Of a DNA stretch of 64,000 nt, positions 27,131-36,718 are shown in pieces (the stretch's first letter is position 1; each line of letters begins with the position of its first letter). The notes under the pieces were generated by a model. That model had not been told where the DNA came from and ran no database searches. It was given only the letters and a program-made list of their open reading frames with translations. Location of the stretch: contig CAZXVH010000013.1 in the NCBI GenBank assembly GCA_964643965.1, positions 1 to 64,000 of the forward strand, in the 5' to 3' direction. The stretch is from GCA-2746795 sp964643965. GTDB lineage: Bacteria; Chloroflexota; Anaerolineae; Promineifilales; Promineifilaceae. The position numbers were made by a program, and so were the translations under genes.

Positions 27131-28918
27131 TTAATCTTCAGGGTACATTGCTTCGATTTGAGCCGCATACTTCCCGCTAACAACTTTCCGTTTAATTTTT
27201 TGAGTGGGCGTCAGTTCGCCTGTTTCTTGAGCAAAAGGGGCGGCAAGCAAGACAAACGCTTTCACTTGTTCGTAGGGCGCTAATTCAGCAGAACGGGAGT
27301 TGATCCTTTCCTGATACATGGCAATAATAGCCGGATTCTCCACCAGTTCCTCCCGTGTACGATGCTCAACCCCCTGTTCCCGCGCATACGCTTCCAACGG
27401 TTCAAAATTGGGCACAACCAAAGCGCTGATAAACTTGCGTCGGTCGCCAAGGGCGATGAACTGCTCGATGAAATGGTCTTTGGCGTACACCGTTTCAATC
27501 TTCTGCGGGGCCACGTTCTTGCCACCTGAGGTGATAATCAAATCCTTGATGCGATCCGTGATCACCAAAAAGCCATCCTCATCAAATCGACCCACATCGC
27601 CGGTATGGAACCAGCCATCACGGAACGCTTCAGCGGTCGCTTTTGGCTTCTTGTAATATCCCTGCGTCACGCTGGGGCTTTTGACCAGAATCTCGCCGTC
27701 CTCTGCAATTTTGACTTCGCAGCCGGGGATGGGCCGACCCACCGTGCCAAATTTGAACGCTTTAGGGGTGTTAAACGTCACCATCGGCGAGGTTTCCGTG
27801 AGACCGTAGCCCTCGCAGACCAACAGTCCGGCCGCAAAGAAAAACTCTTCAATAGTTTGGGACAGGGGCGCCCCGCCGGCCGAGAAGAAGTTCTTGGGAC
27901 CGCCGACCACCGCCTGTACTTTACTCAATACCAGTTTATGCGCCACCTTCTGTTGCAGAGACAGAATCGTTCCCGCTTTGCCCTCATCCTTGAGCGCATA
28001 TTGGTATTTTTTGCCCACGCCAATCGACCAATGGAACAGCTTCTTTTTCAGGTCAGAGCCTTGATTGAGACCGTGCATCGCCGCCGCATAAATCTTTTCA
28101 TACAAACGCGGCACACTAACCATCACCGTTGGCCGAATTTCTGACATGGCGGCGATAATTTCTTTGGCATCAACCATATAATTATTCTCCGCGCCGCATT
28201 GGAAAACATAATATGACCAGGAGCGTTCGTAGACGTGGCTCAAAGGTAAGAAACAAAGCGAGCGGTCGCCAGGGCCAACGTGGAACGGCCCTTGCAGCGC
28301 TTTGAACTGGTGGAAAATGTTGCCGTGCGTGAGCATGACGCCTTTTGGTTCGCCCGTTGTGCCAGAGGTGTAGATGATGGTTGCCAGTTCATCTATCTCA
28401 ACAGCGGCAAGGAGGGCGTTTATTTCGGCATCCAGGGCTTTGTCTGCGCCCAGCGCCAGGAATTGGTTAAAATGTTGCGAGGCTTCGCCGCTGATGGCGT
28501 CGCTATCGTCAAAGGCAATGATGTGCTTGAGACTGGGTGATTTCTCGGCGATGGCCTGAATTTTGTCGTAATTTTCCTGGTTGCCGGTGAAAAGTATCGT
28601 CATTTCGGTTTCATCGATGATGTAGGCGGCCTGGTGTTTGGTGTTGGTGGCGTAGATGGGCACGGAGATAGCGCGAATGGCGAGAATGGCAAAGTCTACC
28701 AGCGCCCATTCCGGGCTGTTGGGGGCAAAGATGCCTATGCAGTCGCCGGGTTGTACCCCCAGGGTGAGCAGGGCGCGGGCAATCTGGCGCACACTATCGC
28801 CAACTTCCTGATAGGTACGGGTGTGCCAGTTGCCGTCGATTTTGATGCGCATAGCGGGTTCATTGGTGTAGGTTTGGGCGCTTTGAAAGATTAAGCTGGC
28901 TAGGTGTTGTTGGCTCAT
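27131..28918 (-). CDS. Long-chain fatty acid-CoA ligase (AMP-forming)
   Basis: 595 aa ANL-superfamily enzyme of the bacterial FAA1/FadD15 type, activating fatty acids to acyl-CoA via acyl-AMP. The AMP-binding P-loop TSGTTGEPKGV (about 187), the GYGLTET motif (about 373) and the late hinge DRIKDLIITSGGKNV are complete; the last Lys expected in the C-terminal domain lies in TPTQKIKRKVV. ATG 28918 is chosen over the upstream in-frame GTG because GAGGA spans that codon region and sits 5 nt before the ATG. FadR-type regulators often control such genes, and a FadR-like gene lies at 44469, but I see no FadR operator directly upstream here. Monocistronic. Confidence 0.93.
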   Translation of the reverse strand: MSQQHLASLIFQSAQTYTNEPAMRIKIDGNWHTRTYQEVGDSVRQIARALLTLGVQPGDCIGIFAPNSPEWALVDFAILAIRAISVPIYATNTKHQAAYIIDETEMTILFTGNQENYDKIQAIAEKSPSLKHIIAFDDSDAISGEASQHFNQFLALGADKALDAEINALLAAVEIDELATIIYTSGTTGEPKGVMLTHGNIFHQFKALQGPFHVGPGDRSLCFLPLSHVYERSWSYYVFQCGAENNYMVDAKEIIAAMSEIRPTVMVSVPRLYEKIYAAAMHGLNQGSDLKKKLFHWSIGVGKKYQYALKDEGKAGTILSLQQKVAHKLVLSKVQAVVGGPKNFFSAGGAPLSQTIEEFFFAAGLLVCEGYGLTETSPMVTFNTPKAFKFGTVGRPIPGCEVKIAEDGEILVKSPSVTQGYYKKPKATAEAFRDGWFHTGDVGRFDEDGFLVITDRIKDLIITSGGKNVAPQKIETVYAKDHFIEQFIALGDRRKFISALVVPNFEPLEAYAREQGVEHRTREELVENPAIIAMYQERINSRSAELAPYEQVKAFVLLAAPFAQETGELTPTQKIKRKVVSGKYAAQIEAMYPED

Positions 28919-29349
28919 TGTATTCCTCACTTTTCAGACGTGATAGATGGATATATAGATTGGACCAATCTTGACCAGTTCATAGTATGGAGCAAATTGA
29001 GGAAATGACTAGTGATGAATGTCATATGATTTGAGCCAAAGCCATTTTCGATCCCCCTTTTTGCGCTGCGTTGACGGAAGTCCATTACACTATGTTTCAT
29101 CTTTGTTGCCTATATGGACGTTAGCGTATAGCATTGCAATGGTGGCTAAAAATTACAACCCATCCCGTCAGGAACGGCCGTTTTCATTATGCGCCGCTGA
29201 CAAGAGAGCCAAACCACGCCACAGGCAGTCTCACCCTGGCGTTATCGGTTGGAAGACCCCCGCAATGGACAGCATTGGAGCTTTGCTTCCTTGACCGCCT
29301 TGCACATTTTTTTAGAAATCTACTTACAAGCAAATTAGGAGAATAAGTC
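28919..29349. other. Intergenic region, nothing recognised
   Basis: 431 bp between divergent genes. It holds one AACGGCCGTT (near 29172) but I see no ORF with a ribosome site, no terminator and no clear promoter pair. The lipoprotein's ribosome site (TAGGAG) is at its end. Confidence 0.5.
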
Positions 29350-30285
29350 ATGAAACGTATGTCGATTATTTTATTTGTGTTAGCTACTTTTATCCTCTCT
29401 GCCTGTGGTCTGAACCCGGCGGAAAAGCTGCAAGAAGCGGCCGCTGAAAAGGCGGCCGAAGTGATTGCGGAGAAAGCTACTGGGCTAGAAAATTTAGATA
29501 TCAACACTGAAGATGGTTCTATGTCTTTCAGCGTAGACGATGGCGAGGGCGGCACGACCAGTGTGGATGTTGCCCAAGATGCCGATACAAGCAATATGAA
29601 TGGCATGGGCTTTACCATTCCGCTGCCGACCGGCCTTGTCAATGGCGCCAAACAGGTCACGAATCAAAATGGGGAACCGCTGCTCGTTAGCCTCACCGCA
29701 GAATTGGACGGCTTGACGTTTGCCCAACTGGTTGATGCCCTGCACACTACGTTAACCTCGCAAGGCTTTGTCTATAATAGCGCTACCGGGGAAACGGCGC
29801 CGGATACGTCTGCGGCTAATTTTTTGCCGTTTGTCATTTACACCCATCCTGACGGCTATCAATTTTCAATCATTGGGGATGACTCAGGCTTGATGCTCAG
29901 TCTGATCAAGGTGGATGCTGGTAGTGGACAGAGTGATGGGGATGGGGGAACGGCCGTTACCCTGCCCACCACCCTCAACGGCTCCATGACGCTGGACAAA
30001 TCCAGCTACAACACAGACGAGGCTATCGTCATTACCCTGGTTCTCAATGAGCCGCAAGCCGACGACGCCTGGGTAGGCATCGTGCCCTCAGACACGCCCC
30101 ACGGCCTGGAATCAGATGGCGATGAAGTCGATCTGACGTATGAATATGTCAGCAATGCGGTGGATGGCAAGATTACCCTGTACGCCCCCTCAGAACCGGG
30201 CAGTTATGATGTGCGTATGTACAACACAGATGACTCTTCAGCCAATGGCGTGGAACTGGCTTCGGTGACGATTACGGTAAAATAG
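29350..30285 (+). CDS. Uncharacterised lipoprotein
   Basis: 311 aa. The signal peptide ends with an LSAC lipobox (Cys 19). Next is an Ala/Glu-rich amphipathic helix (about 25-50), a beta-rich central domain (about 100-200), and a C-terminal Ig-like domain (about 215-311) with a DDAWVGIVPSDTPHG segment, a pattern I associate with C-terminal domains of other Chloroflexota surface proteins. No enzymatic motif. Ribosome site TAGGAG 8 nt before the ATG. It stands alone on the plus strand. Confidence 0.78.
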   Translation: MKRMSIILFVLATFILSACGLNPAEKLQEAAAEKAAEVIAEKATGLENLDINTEDGSMSFSVDDGEGGTTSVDVAQDADTSNMNGMGFTIPLPTGLVNGAKQVTNQNGEPLLVSLTAELDGLTFAQLVDALHTTLTSQGFVYNSATGETAPDTSAANFLPFVIYTHPDGYQFSIIGDDSGLMLSLIKVDAGSGQSDGDGGTAVTLPTTLNGSMTLDKSSYNTDEAIVITLVLNEPQADDAWVGIVPSDTPHGLESDGDEVDLTYEYVSNAVDGKITLYAPSEPGSYDVRMYNTDDSSANGVELASVTITVK

Positions 30286-30329
30286 CCAGCGTTCATCATC
30301 GCTTTTTGAGGGGATAGTGACGCGGTAGA

Positions 30330-30643
30330 ACATTGATAGTTTCATCATTTGGTGCGCTTTTATGACCTCAGCGACAATGTGCGTGACCCGGTGGTGACAA
30401 TACCAAAATTTATTTGTCTCTGGTTAACAATCGCTTGAATGACATCATGAAGACGCTGACCATTCTGACGACGATGTTCTTACCGCTCACGTTTCTGACG
30501 GGTTTTTTGGCATGAACTTCTTCCAGGCGCTGCTGCCCTCTGCGTGTTGGACGGGGGAGACGATACTTATTATCTCCCTGCTGACGATGCCGCTGATTCC
30601 CCTGCTGATGTATGGCTGGATGCGCCACCGTCCCTGGAGTTAA
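30330..30643 (+). pseudogene. Remnant of a CorA-family Mg2+ channel (C-terminal end)
   Basis: Translating across one frameshift recovers the C-terminal part of CorA: LVNNRLNDIMKTLTILTT (first membrane helix region) and LPLTFLTGFF, then the diagnostic GMN motif, then the second helix (LIISLLTMPLIPLLMYGW) and a basic tail ending at 30643. The frame breaks inside a run of six T (30503-30508): one more T would restore GFFGMN. The N-terminal cytosolic domain is missing, and the sequence before about 30400 is only distantly CorA-like. No ORF of useful length survives. It lies directly upstream of the interrupted methyltransferase, so both may share a decay event. Confidence 0.8.
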
Positions 30644-30644
30644 G

Positions 30645-31385
30645 ATGACGATTCGTCAAGACCCTGAAAATAGTGAACTGGATGCCCTGTATAAGTTTGC
30701 GGGTAGTTTTGCCGGGAAACGGGTGCTGGAGATTGGCTGTGGCAACGGCCGTTTAACCTTCCAATACGCCGCCAAAACCGCCCTCGTCCACGCCATCGAC
30801 CCGTCCGCCAAAAAAATCGCAAATGCGCGGGAAAAGCTGCCCGCGCATTTGCAAAACCGGCTTGAATTTTGGGATGCAGGCATTGAAGATTTCTTGGCGA
30901 CCGAGAAATACGACATCGCTCTGCTCTCCTGGTCGTTGTGATGAATTGAGCCGGAGAGCATGGTTCATGCTCTGGAAAAAATTCACACCCTGCTCAAGCC
31001 GGATGGTTTTCTCATTGACATCCATCCCACGCCGGAGCCACCCCCGATTGAGGTGCGCCTGGGCGCAGAAAGCCATCGCGTGGGCTGGGTGCGGGAAGTG
31101 GATGATTACTGTGAATATGTAGCGGCGGATGAGGCATTGGCAACGGCCGTTTCCCGCAAACTATACACCTGGCAAAAACAGGGAACCTTCGCCTTCACCA
31201 CCTACGCCGATACCATCCTCGACCTGCGCCACCACCTGGCCGAAACCTGGACTGACGCCATCATCGACGATGACGTCATTCGGCGCACCCAAGACCTCAT
31301 GCAAACCCCCGAACTGGATAAAGAAGTTGTTTTAAGGGAAGCGATTAAGATTGCACGGTTGAAACCAGGGGACAGTGTTCAGTGA
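30645..31385 (+). CDS. Class I SAM-dependent methyltransferase interrupted by TGA TGA
   Basis: One frame of 246 codons in which codons 99 and 100 (30939-30944) are both TGA. On either side the protein is intact. Upstream is motif I LEIGCGNGR (about 27-35) and the acidic loop (HAIDPS); downstream is ALEKIHTLLKPDGFLIDIHP, the usual post-motif sequence of the same fold, continuing without a break to a TGA at the end. The stops fall after LLSWSL, where I would expect one or two small or Cys residues. A hairpin starts 11 nt after the second TGA (AGAGCATG-GTT-CATGCTCT, 30955-30973). Options: nonsense-broken pseudogene, two ORFs, or selenocysteine recoding. ATG 30645 has GGAG 5 nt upstream. Confidence 0.7.
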
Positions 31386-31429
31386 ACAGGTTTTCAGTAA
31401 ACAGTGAACGTACACTTCATCCTTCATTC

Positions 31430-31849
31430 CTAAATGTTTGGCAAAATCTCAAATGCCGCACAATGAGCGGGGCGAATCATACGGAAATGACGCTGATCCA
31501 GTGTCAGCACACGTTGGATATTGAGCCGTTCAGCGATGGCAATAATGGCGGCATCCGCAAAATCTAAATCCATATCGTGATACTTATCCAAAATAACAGA
31601 AGATCGTGCGAAATCAACGGATTGTAGCGACTCGAAATTCCACGCAGGGAGCATCATACGTCGTACAAATTGCAACATAATATGATGCCCTTGTTGTTTG
31701 TTGATTAAATAAGTTACTTCAGGCAGGATGACATAGGGTACCAAAAATCGGTCTGGTAATGTTCGTGCCAAAGTGGCGCAAACCTCATGAGACTGCTCTT
31801 TCGGGTTGGTTAAAGAAACGAGAAAACTGGTATCAAGTATCGCTGTCAC
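31430..31849 (-). CDS. PIN-domain toxin (VapC-like)
   Basis: 139 aa PIN-fold RNase, toxin of a type II module. The four acidic positions are present: Asp of ILDTSF near the N-terminus, Glu in PEVTYL, Asp in DLDFADA and a further Asp nearby. GTG 31849 is chosen as start: GGAG is 8 nt upstream, and it makes a 17-nt overlap with the antitoxin gene, typical of translational coupling. Longer in-frame starts would overlap more. The partner is the CopG/RHH protein upstream. VapC toxins cut tRNA or rRNA; the target cannot be predicted. Confidence 0.88.
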   Translation of the reverse strand: MTAILDTSFLVSLTNPKEQSHEVCATLARTLPDRFLVPYVILPEVTYLINKQQGHHIMLQFVRRMMLPAWNFESLQSVDFARSSVILDKYHDMDLDFADAAIIAIAERLNIQRVLTLDQRHFRMIRPAHCAAFEILPNI

Positions 31850-32117
31850 GAGTGCTACTCCAGCCATAAAGTGGATGAATATCATTCATTAAAATTTCTT
31901 CATCCTTACCATTTGACAGATCAATCATCTCCTCACTTGCACCCAGGGCAATGATTGAGAGCAGCGGATTCTCAGGGGGCGCTTCTTCATGCTGCTCCGT
32001 TACATAAGCTGCCAACGCTTCGCGAATGACGCTGGATGTCGATATGCCTTGCTGTTGAGCAATCTGTTTCAGGTCGTACAAGAGTTCTTCTTCAATCATA
32101 ATGGTTGTGCGTTTCAT
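31833..32117 (-). CDS. CopG/RHH-family antitoxin
   Basis: 94 aa. The first 45 residues match a ribbon-helix-helix DNA-binding fold (MKRTTIMIEEELLYDLKQ then GISTSSVIREAL). The C-terminal half is acidic and disordered, as expected for the toxin-binding part. First gene of the pair with the PIN toxin; it probably represses its own promoter in the spacer before 32247. Confidence 0.88.
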   Translation of the reverse strand: MKRTTIMIEEELLYDLKQIAQQQGISTSSVIREALAAYVTEQHEEAPPENPLLSIIALGASEEMIDLSNGKDEEILMNDIHPLYGWSSTRDSDT

Positions 32118-32246
32118 GAGCGTACCTCTTTTCTTATGAGTTATGGTTATGGTAGCATAACTTTTACCTCAACACAATCCCCTCATCATTCCGCATTCCG
32201 TCTTCCACCCTTCCCCATTGCCTTTTCCCCAGAGTTTGTTACTGTC

Positions 32247-33671
<1,425 letters not shown>

Positions 33672-33679
33672 CTCCTGAA

Positions 33680-33709
33680 ATGACACATCCTTCCATTTTA
33701 AGATACAAT
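33680..33709 (+). promoter_or_regulatory. Promoter of the DNA methyltransferase gene
   Basis: ATGACA (33680-33685), an 18-bp spacer and TACAAT (33704-33709), just after the rRNA methylase stop. The restriction-modification pair thus appears to have its own promoter. Confidence 0.6.
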
Positions 33710-33739
33710 TTGTCTAACGCGATTTATCAAGGAGATGGA

Positions 33740-34747
33740 ATGAAAAACAACCCATTGCCCAGACTTGATACAGATGAAAATCTAAGAAACAAACTGCTGC
33801 CTTACTGTCGACTGAAGCCTGGAGAAATCTGGACAGACCCTATCAATGGGCATAAAGTAGGTTGCCTTGATGCCACAGACAGTTCTCAAATCGCCTACCT
33901 GATGAAAGGCGAACAAGCAAAATTAGCCATTCATGATCCACCTTATAATCTGGTTGCTTTTCAAGAAAGATCGGTGGCGGAATTTATCAGTTGGTGCAAA
34001 AAATGGGTGGAAAATTCATGGACATGGTTAGATAAAAACAGCGCCCTTTATATTTGGTTAGGCGCGGATCAAACAGATAACTTTCAACCTTTGCCTGAAT
34101 TCATGCTCATGATGCGCGATTCAGATTTTGCCTCTAGAAGTTTCATCACCATGCGCAATCAAAGAGGATATGGTACACAAAAAAACTGGATGGCTGTACG
34201 CCAGGAGCTGCTGTATTATGTAAAAGGATCGCCTCATTTTGAGGTTCAATATACAGACATTCCCAAGATTTTGCGTGGCTATTACAAAACTGTCAATGGT
34301 CAGGCAACTGAAAACTTGGAGCGAAGTAAATCTGACAATATTCGAGCCAGTAATGTTTGGGTTGATATTCAACAAGTATTTTACCGAATGGAAGAAAATG
34401 TTTCCGGTTGTTATGCACAAAAGCCCTTAAAATCTATCGAACGAATCATCAATGCCAGTTCAAAGCAAGGTGACTTGGTTATTGACTTTTTTGCTCATTC
34501 TGGTACCACATTGTTGGCTTCTGAGATAAAAAAACGGCGTTGTTACACAATTGATATTGACCCCGTTTACTGTGAAATGAGCATACGTCGTTTGGAATTA
34601 TTCCGACAAAAGGGCAAAGTCGGCTGGCAAAATGGGCATCCGTTTGAAAAGGAATTACCCAGTCAAAACGGCGAACAACTAAAAAATTCAAATGACGGAC
34701 AAGAACAGGAAACCATAAATCAACCGGTACAAGCCAAATTACTTTAA
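33740..34747 (+). CDS. DNA methyltransferase (N4-C/N6-A, beta class)
   Basis: 335 aa modification enzyme. The catalytic DPPY (66-69) precedes the SAM-binding FFAHSGTT (about 252), the order of the beta class; the motif I Gly pattern is altered (FAHSGT for F-x-G-x-G), seen in several active members. It methylates an adenine N6 or cytosine N4 within the site recognised by the neighbouring nuclease. ATG 33740 has AAGGAGA 5 nt upstream. Base composition is more AT-rich than that of neighbours, suggesting transfer. The specificity is unknown. Confidence 0.9.
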   Translation: MKNNPLPRLDTDENLRNKLLPYCRLKPGEIWTDPINGHKVGCLDATDSSQIAYLMKGEQAKLAIHDPPYNLVAFQERSVAEFISWCKKWVENSWTWLDKNSALYIWLGADQTDNFQPLPEFMLMMRDSDFASRSFITMRNQRGYGTQKNWMAVRQELLYYVKGSPHFEVQYTDIPKILRGYYKTVNGQATENLERSKSDNIRASNVWVDIQQVFYRMEENVSGCYAQKPLKSIERIINASSKQGDLVIDFFAHSGTTLLASEIKKRRCYTIDIDPVYCEMSIRRLELFRQKGKVGWQNGHPFEKELPSQNGEQLKNSNDGQEQETINQPVQAKLL

Positions 34748-34759
34748 TCAATCAATTCT

Positions 34760-35488
34760 ATGGAAAAACTACGAGCAGACCTGGATAAATTCATCTTGCA
34801 ATTAAGAGATTCTGAGGAGTTCATTGAACGATTGGAATCTCTCATATCTGTTTATCCTTTCAATGAATATGAGTACATCATTTCTACCTTAATGGGCGCC
34901 AGTCTCCTCAGTCTGGAGGATTATTATGAACTGAGAGATGAGTATATCAACAGGAACATGTATCTTTACATATTTGAGATAGGTGCTCCCAGAGGATTCG
35001 GAGAAAGATGGGCACAAGGTCATTTGAAAGAACTAGTGCCAGACTTGGTTAAACCCTCGAGAAGATTAGACTCTGAATACGCAGGGCAATATGATTTCTG
35101 GCTTGAAAAAGAAACCCATAAAATCCGAATTGAAGTCAAAGCCTCTCGCGCAGTTGATTTTGATAGCGACGAACCCTTGTACGTAAAAGCACTGGCCTCT
35201 GAATCAAACAAAAGGTTTGATATGAATTTCCAACAGATTAAACCCAGATATTGTGACGTGTTCATTTGGGTTGGCGTTTGGCGGGATCGAATTCGTTATT
35301 GGGTGTTAGCATCAAAGGAAGTCGAGGAAAACAAACAGTATTCTCCGGGGCAACATAGAGGAAATGTTGGTGAAGGCCAATTCCATCTAAACAGTGAAAA
35401 CGTTCAGGATTTTGTACAGTTTGAGTGCCGTTCTACTGATTTACATAAAGCGATACTGGATGCTTATTTGCGTCAACTATCGAGCTAA
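34760..35488 (+). CDS. Type II restriction endonuclease (PD-(D/E)xK)
   Basis: 242 aa protein located 12 bp after the methyltransferase. A candidate nuclease centre is YDFWL...IRIEVKAS (about 112-133), i.e. Asp, then Glu-Val-Lys. The N-terminal half is helical (about 1-90) and the C-terminal half has a DVFIWVGVWRDRIRYWVL strand pattern as in restriction enzymes. Position and orientation beside a DNA methylase make it the likely cutting partner. It shares the low GC of the methylase and ends with a 4-bp overlap with the converging GT2 gene. Specificity unknown. Confidence 0.8.
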   Translation: MEKLRADLDKFILQLRDSEEFIERLESLISVYPFNEYEYIISTLMGASLLSLEDYYELRDEYINRNMYLYIFEIGAPRGFGERWAQGHLKELVPDLVKPSRRLDSEYAGQYDFWLEKETHKIRIEVKASRAVDFDSDEPLYVKALASESNKRFDMNFQQIKPRYCDVFIWVGVWRDRIRYWVLASKEVEENKQYSPGQHRGNVGEGQFHLNSENVQDFVQFECRSTDLHKAILDAYLRQLSS

Positions 35489-36459
35489 CTTCTTTCTCTG
35501 TCCTGCATTTCCAGTTTTTTCAGGCGATACAACGTCTCCTGCGTAAGCTGGCGATGTTTGCTGGCGATGTCAGCTTGAATGCCAAAAAGCAGGGTGATGA
35601 CGCCCACCAACAGCAGCCCCGTGCCGATGGTGATGGATTGAATGTAACGGCCGGTGCCGCTGCCGCCAATGAGGACAAAGTAGAAAAAACGCAGCCAGGT
35701 AAACATGCCCGTTAATAAAAAGGGCAGGGCCAGATAACTAAAGGTGCGCAGCGGTTCATAAAAGGCATAAAGGCGCATAATCGTGCCGGCCTGGGCCTTG
35801 ATAAAATGCCACATATTCTTTTGCAAACGAGACGGCCGTTCTGTTTCATTCACCTCTATCGGAATGCTGCTAATCGCCAGGCCCAGTTTGCCCGCCTGGA
35901 TGATGGTCTCCAATGTGTAGCTGAAGCGGGTGAGAATCGTCAGCCGCAGCGCTGCTTCTTGTGAATAAGCGCGAAAGCCGCTGGCGGCGTCGGGTACATC
36001 GGTCCCGCTGACGGTGCGTACCGTCCAACTGCCCAGTTTTTGCAGCAGCCGTTTGAGCGGCGAAAAATGGGTGATTTGAGCCACCTGCCGGTCGCTGATC
36101 ACAATGTCCGCTTCACGGGCCAGCACCGGCGCTACCAAATCAGGAATATAACGGCCGGGATATTGGTTATCCGCATCCGTGTTGACAATGACATCCGCCC
36201 CCAGCCACAAGCAGGCGTCTAAACCAGTCTGAAAAGCCCGCGCCAGCCCGCGATTATGGGCATGGCGCACAATGTGATGCACACCCAACGATTCGGCCAC
36301 CGCCACTGTTTCATCGTCGCTGCCATCATCAATAATCAAAATTTCCAGGGTATCGATGCCGGGGATGCTGCGTGGCAAACCCGCTATCGTCTCCGGCAGC
36401 GTGGCGGCTTCATTAAAACAGGGAATTTGGATAATACATTTCACAGGAGACACCATCAT
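35485..36459 (-). CDS. Family 2 glycosyltransferase with membrane helices
   Basis: 324 aa, dolichol-phosphate mannosyltransferase-like GT2. The donor-binding IQIPCFNEA start, ILIIDDGSDD near 45, and the DXD-like NTDADNQY are clear. C-terminal of the catalytic domain are two or three helices (about 235-305), anchoring it in the membrane, and a coiled end. It may supply undecaprenyl-linked sugars to GT-C enzymes such as the one at 53623. Start at 36459 is downstream of a 47-bp near-perfect palindrome; the frame stays open further upstream, but that stretch is unlike the family. No ribosome site visible. Confidence 0.88.
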   Translation of the reverse strand: MMVSPVKCIIQIPCFNEAATLPETIAGLPRSIPGIDTLEILIIDDGSDDETVAVAESLGVHHIVRHAHNRGLARAFQTGLDACLWLGADVIVNTDADNQYPGRYIPDLVAPVLAREADIVISDRQVAQITHFSPLKRLLQKLGSWTVRTVSGTDVPDAASGFRAYSQEAALRLTILTRFSYTLETIIQAGKLGLAISSIPIEVNETERPSRLQKNMWHFIKAQAGTIMRLYAFYEPLRTFSYLALPFLLTGMFTWLRFFYFVLIGGSGTGRYIQSITIGTGLLLVGVITLLFGIQADIASKHRQLTQETLYRLKKLEMQDRERS

Positions 36460-36466
36460 CAAAATG

Positions 36467-36513
36467 GAGCGCGGACAGCTTGTCCGCACAGTGCGGACAA
36501 GCTGTCCGCGCTC
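36467..36513. repeat. 47-bp palindrome at the start of the GT2 gene
   Basis: Two 23-nt arms (36467-36489 and 36491-36513) are perfectly complementary around one unpaired base. The core is GCGGACA-x-TGTCCGC repeated within each arm. It lies 8 bp upstream of the chosen GT2 start. Confidence 0.95.
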
Positions 36514-36606
36514 TTGAAGATTGTAACGCAGGGCAGAGGTTCCGTCATTAACTTTTATCTTGTTCCTGCACACACGCAGCCTTCGTCTCATATCAGCAAT
36601 TGCCTC

Positions 36607-36635
36607 TTGCACCATCACCCAATCACCCTTAAACT
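36607..36635 (+). promoter_or_regulatory. Possible promoter of the YbdK-like gene
   Basis: TTGCAC (36607-36612), a 17-bp spacer and TAAACT (36630-36635), about 85 bp before the start codon at 36719. Confidence 0.45.
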
Positions 36636-36718
36636 AAATGCGTCTGACCCAAAACCCAACACAAAAAGAGATTTCCCTTAGTTTATTCGTCGAAACCCCA
36701 ATTCTACAGGAGATGCCC

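Noticed and set aside
31989..32246. N-terminal extension of the rRNA methylase
   Set aside because: It overlaps the antitoxin gene and lacks family similarity; the MGMNEE start fits better.
36460..36618. N-terminal extension of the GT2 protein
   Set aside because: The added residues run through a 47-bp palindrome and do not resemble the GT2 family start.
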